From Protonemura montana (Eukaryota > Arthropoda > Insecta > Plecoptera > Nemouridae), in assembly GCA_947568835.1 (NCBI GenBank), contig OX387610.1:5496001-5560000 (forward strand): 64,000 nucleotides of DNA. The letters run 5' to 3'. Below, piece by piece: positions 60,801 to 64,000 of this stretch (the first letter of the stretch is position 1; each line of letters begins with the position of its first letter). The notes under the pieces were generated by a model. The model made no database searches. It was not told where the DNA came from and saw only the letters and a list, made by a program, of their open reading frames with translations. Position numbers and translations under genes: made by a program.

Positions 60801-61803
60801 GACTCCGATGTGGACGTAGAAGATGATGATGATCGTGAACTCCACTGCCATGCTGGTGTCACCCCACGCGTGAGCTATGCTCATCGCTTCGAGCGCGATC
60901 ACGCAGCCAATGCGAAATAAGTTGAACACCGGAAGTAAGCGCCTCCGAGAGCGATCGCGAAGCGAAAGATCGCCCGTCGAAAGATGCAGACCTGCCGTGC
61001 AATCCGTATAAAAAATAAAAAATATTCAATTTGGTAGCACAATATGATTCTTAGCATCAGCACAAATGTTAGGGTATGCGTGCTAGCGTATCACGCACTA
61101 TCTTGGACTGCGAGGTAATTGCGAGGGAATTGAGGGAAACGCTTGTGGACTTGCCTCCGTTGTTGATAAATAAACAATAAGTAAATAAATAAATAAATTT
61201 TACTCGGGGGTGAACCCGGTACCGGCACGCAGCCTGGTCCTGTCCAACAGCCCCAAGGACCGGCCACCGCTTAGCCTTGTACCTTTGACACACTGTGTTG
61301 GCTGCTCCTATCCAACAGCACCAAGGATCGGCCACCGCTTAGCCTTGTCCCTTTGACACACTGTGTTGGCTGCTCCTGTCCAACAGCACCAAGGACCGGC
61401 CACCGCTTAGCCTTGTCCCTTTGACACACTGTGTTGGCTGCTCCTGTCCAACAGCACCAAGGACCGACCACCGCTTAGCCTTGTCCCTTTGACACACTGT
61501 GTTGGCTGCTCCTGTCCAACAGCACCAAGGACCGGCCACCGCTTAGCCTTGTACCTTTGACACACTGTGTTGGCTGCTCCTGTCGAACAACACCTAGGGC
61601 CGATCACCGCTTAGCCTTGTCTCTTTGACAAACTGCATTGGCGCTGCCACTGTGTCACTGGGAACTTTCGCTCTAGGGACTTTGTTCCTTTGACAGACTG
61701 TACCTAGAATAGCAAGTGTTCTTCTATTGAAGTCCAAGGCATTTGTCTCGGCGGCGGCGCGCAACTTCTCAAGCGAGATGAAGTTCTGCAGGATTCTGGC
61801 CAT
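54811..61803 (-). CDS. odorant receptor B (7tm_6 family, 10 coding exons, 456 aa)
   Basis: Exons: 61803-61704, 60991-60798, 60250-60108, 59442-59353, 58300-58142, 57671-57405, 56925-56826, 55768-55664, 55539-55387 and 54870-54811. Nine of ten exons have exactly the length of their counterparts in receptor A; exon 6 is 18 bases shorter. It starts MARILQNFISLEKLR and has the same marks: PFFLWFPYDAKASPAFE, HHQQIIRLVREIQTLF, FEATYSCDWLEQSAAF and MCKVAYYFQSLL. It is intact, with no stop or frameshift, and is clearly a tandem duplicate of receptor A on the same strand. Similarity is uneven: exons 6, 9 and 10 are nearly identical, while exons 2, 7 and 8 differ at a third or more of residues. Confidence 0.85.
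55995..56045. repeat. fold-back hairpin (receptor B intron 7)
   Basis: The arms TTATTAACAACACTATA and TATAGTGTTGTTAATAA surround a short loop with TTTTGAGACG. The flank TGCAAACGCTTGCAATG also resembles the SINE tail near 350-375. Confidence 0.8.
57780..57995 (-). repeat. R1 copy (receptor B intron 5)
   Basis: ACAAACCTCTACAACTAAAT, TTAATTGAGCGTAAACCAGT and CGAGTAATTTGCGAAAAATA. It sits in a different intron from the R1 copy of receptor A, so it is an independent insertion. Confidence 0.55.
58425..58965 (+). repeat. about 113-bp tandem repeat, nearly 5 copies (receptor B intron 4)
   Basis: The unit contains GGTAGCCATGGAGATGCTGA, GATCGCCTGACAGAGCTTCT, CAATTCTGCTATCTTA and ACGGGTATATCATGGCCTAG. 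It is the same unit as the two-copy array in ABCA intron 16. Confidence 0.93.
61212..61640 (+). repeat. 68-bp minisatellite, about 6 copies (receptor B intron 1)
   Basis: Units at 68-bp spacing with GGCTGCTCCTGTCCAACAGC, ACCAAGGACCGGCCACCG and CTTAGCCTTGTCC. The left edge (GGTGAACCCGGTACCGGCAC) is SINE-like. The open frames seen across it are products of the repeat, not a gene. Confidence 0.93.
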
Positions 61804-62904
61804 TTTTGGCGATGACGACGTCTAAAGAAGTCAGGTGTGCATTTTAGTGATTTTAGTTTAGCTCATCTATGGCATGCAGTTGGCGACCAGAATAATAAAA
61901 TGTACTACAAAATAAATGGAGCAAAACTGGACGAGAGTTCAGGATACATCCTTCAGGATACATCCGAAACTTTCGAATATTTTTTTTGTAATCGACATTA
62001 CCATACTCAATTTAAAAAAAAAAATATAAATTTGAAACGATAACAAATTCCATAGAAGTGCTTACTAAACACAAGTTGAACAAATTTACCTCTTTTTAAG
62101 AATTTGAGATAGGAAAGAATTTTGATTTTAGTTTTAACCACGTTTTCCGCGTTTTGTGATGAATTTCACGGCACATTCAACGGGAATCGATCAAAATATA
62201 GCTTGTATTTACCGCGTCTTAAAAAATGCACTGACTTATAGTGTCCGACTCGTGAATGTCTCCCAAACACCGGGCCCCAACGTGGCTTCGCTCTATTGTG
62301 AAGCTTTTGTTTGGTTTATAGATAATTCATACTTAGTCCCGTGTTCCGAGAATAATAGAATTATCAGACAAACCAGGGTATGAAAAGAGAAGCGGTTAAA
62401 TTTAGGTCAGAATTTTGTATAACGTCCTCGCCTGGGTGAAGGGGCGGGGGGACGATATGCAATTAATATTTATGGCACAGGCATTGGACAACTGCAGGTA
62501 AAAGCAATAGTCAGAATATTACCTGAAACATGTTAGGCAAACAAATGATCAAAATTGTGTACAATATGTATACCTATTACGTAATGTACACTATTCTTAT
62601 AATATACATTCAATTTTGAGGTTTGCTTTTATTTTTCGAGGACATTTTTTTGGGATGATTTTTTTATGTCGATGATTATTTTTGGAACGATATTTTTATG
62701 CGACAAAATTTCTCCGAATTACCTTTTTTTAGTGTGGACATTTGTTTGAATATAATCTTTTTGGAGAAAATATTCTTTCTTGATACCTTTTGGGGATTCC
62801 TTTGTCGGACAAATTTTTTTGGGCGTTTGATCAGGTGTTGGCTGTACATGATATTTATTCGCATAATGATTTTCAGACAGTCAATTTGAGAATCATATTA
62901 TTAT
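61804..62904. other. region upstream of receptor B
   Basis: A/T-rich. The receptor B promoter is expected at the left edge. No exon recognised. Confidence 0.4.
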
Positions 62905-63345
62905 TATTTGTGGTGTTTAACGACGCACTGTTTTGACAACTGGCCCTGCGGCACTGGTCTAATGGCGTCGGTGAATAAGTGGATGATGATGAGGATGATG
63001 ATGAACCTAACCTAGCCTAGAAGGGAGGAGGGGAAACCCGGTGCCGGCACGTAGCCTACTCCTGTCGAAAAGCACCAAGGGGACCACCGGCTTCACGTCC
63101 CTTCCGAAGGACGGTACAACTCGAACAGCAGGATTCCTCCACAAATCCATGCTGTCGAGAGGTTGATAAGCGAGGCGAATGAAGTTGCTGTAATAACTCT
63201 CATCCCTCCAACCTCTCTCCCGAACAGAACTGGTAATGTGAATATTGGTCACCCACCCAATACCTGACTCAGCGCAGTGTTGCTTAACTTCGGTGATCTA
63301 ACGAGAACCGGTGTTTCCAACACGCCAAACCGTTCGGTGTGAGAA
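62905..63345 (-). mobile_element. 5S-derived SINE, full length
   Basis: The cleanest single copy. On the minus strand the 5S-like head has ACCGAAGTTAAGCAACACTG and TATTGGGTGGGTGACCA. Then come the CGTCCTTCGGAAGGGACGTG hairpin, the CCGGCACCGGGTTTCCCCTC block and the TTCATCATCATCCTCATC run. The tail is GTGCGTCGTTAAACACCAC followed by AATAATAAT. Length is about 440 bp. Confidence 0.85.
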
Positions 63346-64000
63346 TCATAAATTACTATAACATTTAAAGTGAAAATATAAACCAAGAGTGGGACGGTAA
63401 GAGAAAAGAACATTTACTGTTGTTAGCCAGTTCCTAAAAATGCATAGTAACATTTCTTCAATAAAAACGTTTTCAGGTTAGTCTTAAAAAATGTTCCTAA
63501 ATCCATTTTCAATTGGTGAAGTAAGGTTAGGTAAAGGTAAGGCGTTGAAAAGTTATAAACCATTGAAAATTGGGGTTTGTTTTCAAACAGGACCTGTAAC
63601 AGGACCCATTTCTATACGATGGCGTGCTAAATGCAGTGATGAAACATTGAAAACTACCCGAAGCTAGATCAAGTAATTCGAGTACGAACCTCTCATCACT
63701 AATTGTAATGATAATAATTAATAATTACTTAAATCAGTTGTACAAACTACACACCTTAGGAGCGGGTACTTAGCACAGCCTTCTGATGATGTTCACGTTG
63801 CCACTTTAAAAACTCTTGAAGGCGACCGTGTTTTTTCTTTTCAAGCTAGTAGATAGACTGAATTATTTCGAATTCTACGAACCTATACATTTTATTGAGG
63901 AATAATGGTAGTGACAGGGCCGACATCAAAAGCGCTAACAATCCTGGCAGAAAGGCGGCAACATATATTTACATATAACTTGTGGCTTCCGTACGTCACG
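63346..64000. other. right end of the window, no gene recognised
   Basis: A hydrophobic minus-strand frame near 63880-63960 (LPGLLALLMSALSLP) might be part of a membrane protein exon, but no splice sites support it. Confidence 0.25.

Noticed and set aside
61271-61607. Three 66-codon minus-strand ORFs with almost the same protein
   Set aside because: They are the 68-bp minisatellite read in shifted frames (68 is not a multiple of 3), inside an intron.
44973-61803. Gustatory receptor or Orco identity for the two 7TM genes
   Set aside because: The PF..WFP.D motif and the C-terminal YS..W...RAQK block are odorant-receptor type; neither the gustatory TY...QF ending nor the Orco C-terminus is present.

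Overview
The window is eukaryotic nuclear DNA, about 63% A+T by eye, with spliced genes, GT-AG introns of several hundred bases and many dispersed repeats. Two tandem odorant-receptor (7tm_6) genes point to an insect. Their intron-rich structure (10 coding exons each) suggests a lineage outside the best-known Holometabola, but the species cannot be fixed from the sequence.

Layout. (1) 1-1292 (+): the last exons of an unrecognised gene, with a triplicated 5' splice site after the first visible exon. (2) 3010-6314 (-): complete SMU1, a spliceosomal WD40 protein, 6 exons and 510 aa. (3) 6.3-16.7 kb: intergenic DNA with a 5'-truncated but otherwise open non-LTR retrotransposon, two 5S-rRNA-derived SINEs and other repeats. 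(4) 16740-41615 (+): complete ABCA3-like lipid transporter, 27 coding exons and 1702 aa. Every exon-exon phase I worked out agrees. Its introns hold a 43-bp minisatellite with about 25 CACGTG E-boxes, a cluster of CRE palindromes, SINEs and many copies of two short dispersed repeat families. (5) 42214-44094 (-): METTL23, SLIRP and ACBD6 packed head-to-tail with 26- and 69-bp gaps, which looks like one tricistronic unit converging on the ABCA 3' end. (6) 44973-51773 and 54811-61803 (-): two intact odorant-receptor paralogues (462 and 456 aa) with identical exon structure, separated by about 3 kb. (7) 61.8-64 kb: repeats and nothing recognisable as a gene.

Functionally the genes are unrelated: pre-mRNA splicing, lipid export, the METTL23/SLIRP/ACBD6 housekeeping unit, and olfaction. 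The more unusual material is the repeat landscape: a SINE family whose head is 5S rRNA, minisatellites that appear to have grown from SINE fragments, the same satellite unit at two distant loci, and the E-box array. All exon coordinates were read by hand from splice signals and reading frame and may be off by a base in places.
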